Made by a program: the position numbers and the translations under genes. 5,180 nucleotides of DNA from an uncultured Clostridia bacterium. GTDB taxonomy: Bacteria > Bacillota > Clostridia > Christensenellales > UBA3700. The notes under the pieces are model-generated. The model did no database searches, had not been told where the DNA came from, and saw nothing but the letters and a program-made list of their open reading frames with translations. Shown here piece by piece: positions 5,053-5,180 of the stretch (its first letter is position 1; every line of letters starts with the position of its first letter). Location: contig CALGRX010000006.1 of NCBI GenBank assembly GCA_937880755.1, positions 1-5,180 on the forward strand. Direction: 5' to 3'.

Positions 5053-5081
5053 GTGTGACCATCACTCGACAATGGTCACAC
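5053..5081. repeat. perfect 10-bp hairpin with 9-nt loop, candidate nick site
   Basis: GTGTGACCAT (5053-5062) and ATGGTCACAC (5072-5081) are perfect complements around the loop CACTCGACA (5063-5071). Rolling-circle initiators commonly cut in an exposed loop, so this compact GC-containing stem close to rep is a candidate plus-strand origin. The loop does not exactly match any nick sequence I can name with confidence. Confidence 0.5.
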
Positions 5082-5093
5082 TTATTTCACACC

Positions 5094-5160
5094 CGGCAAA
5101 AAAAGTAGATTCAGTACGCTCTTTTGTGTATTTTTTCGTGTTTATACTTAGTATTTGCCG
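5094..5160. repeat. distant inverted repeat enclosing an AT-rich stretch
   Basis: CGGCAAA (5094-5100) and TTTGCCG (5154-5160) are complementary and enclose 53 T-rich bases. Inside them, AAGTA (5103-5107) can pair with TACTT (5145-5149). Two copies of CGTGTTT lie at 5137-5143 and 5159-5165, 22 bp apart, and could be small iterons. The pairing alone is short enough to occur by chance. Confidence 0.3.
5143..5148 (+). promoter_or_regulatory. candidate -10 element (TATACT)
   Basis: TATACT matches five of six bases of the sigma-70/sigma-A -10 consensus and lies in a T-rich stretch at the end of the noncoding region, pointing to the next gene. No good -35 is spaced correctly: TTGTGT at 5124-5129 leaves only 13 nt, and the bases 17 nt upstream (TCTTTT) match poorly. 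It would suit the gene truncated at the left edge if the element is circular. Confidence 0.3.
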
Positions 5161-5180
5161 TGTTTTCCGAGGTTTCTCCC

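Larger units (their letters stand above)
4835..5180. other. hairpin-rich intergenic region, probable origin and packaging region
   Basis: No open frame here looks like a gene on either strand; the longest protein-like frame I found is 22 codons (4917-4985). The region instead holds several inverted repeats, described individually. In Ff phages the comparable noncoding region lies between gene IV and the replication gene and holds five hairpins covering the packaging signal, the minus-strand origin and the plus-strand origin. Here it follows rep and would precede the truncated gene at the left edge if the element is circular. The three functions are inferred from position and structure. Confidence 0.65.

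Noticed and set aside
1..5180. The window as a complete circular genome
   Set aside because: Joining the last base to the first carries the truncated left-edge frame back only to a TAG at 5149-5151, giving an implausible short N-terminus. No terminal repeat is visible, so sequence is missing.

Overview
The window looks like most of the genome of a filamentous phage (inovirus-like element), free, integrated or assembled from a metagenome. Two proteins carry the diagnosis. One is a Zot/pI-type assembly ATPase with a clear Walker A motif (2765-3778). The other is a rolling-circle replication initiator with an HUH motif and a YxxKYxxK active site (3836-4834). Around them, all on the + strand, is the inovirus arrangement of a small single-span coat-like protein, several tiny membrane proteins, and a large secreted protein anchored at its C-terminus. 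Base composition is AT-rich, and several Shine-Dalgarno sites are strong (AGGAGG, AAGGGGG). No secretin (pIV) gene is present. These points fit a low-GC, possibly Gram-positive (Bacillota-like) host, but the sequence does not prove the host.

Layout: 2-115 is the 3' end of a truncated gene in the position where Ff phages have the ssDNA-binding protein. 112-402 encodes a two-span membrane protein. 422-688 encodes the probable major coat protein, with a TTG start behind a perfect AGGAGG, and is closed by a 12-bp hairpin (700-729) like the terminator after gene VIII of Ff phages. 748-921 and 914-1162 encode small membrane proteins. 1162-2406 encodes the probable adsorption/tip protein (pIII-like). 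2416-2562 and 2559-2768 encode two more small membrane proteins in the slot where Ff phages have gene VI. The Zot-like motor follows, then a 12-bp hairpin, then rep. From 914 to 3778 the genes are packed end to end, mostly with ATGA or TAATG overlaps, which implies one translationally coupled morphogenesis operon.

The last 346 bases (4835-5180) hold no convincing gene but contain a run of hairpins, including one of about 83 nt (4947-5029) and a perfect 10-bp stem with a 9-nt loop (5053-5081). This resembles the hairpin-filled intergenic region of Ff phages that holds the packaging signal and both replication origins. Its last part has a candidate -10 element pointing toward a gene beyond the window. 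The two window ends do not join into a sensible gene, so the complete element is longer than this window.

Proposed working model, by analogy with Ff phages: Rep nicks an origin in 4835-5180 and produces ssDNA; the truncated upstream gene may encode the protein that coats it. The Zot-like ATPase then drives extrusion through the membrane while the ssDNA is packaged in the 88-aa coat protein. The small membrane proteins may cap the ends, and the 414-aa protein terminates the particle and binds the next host.
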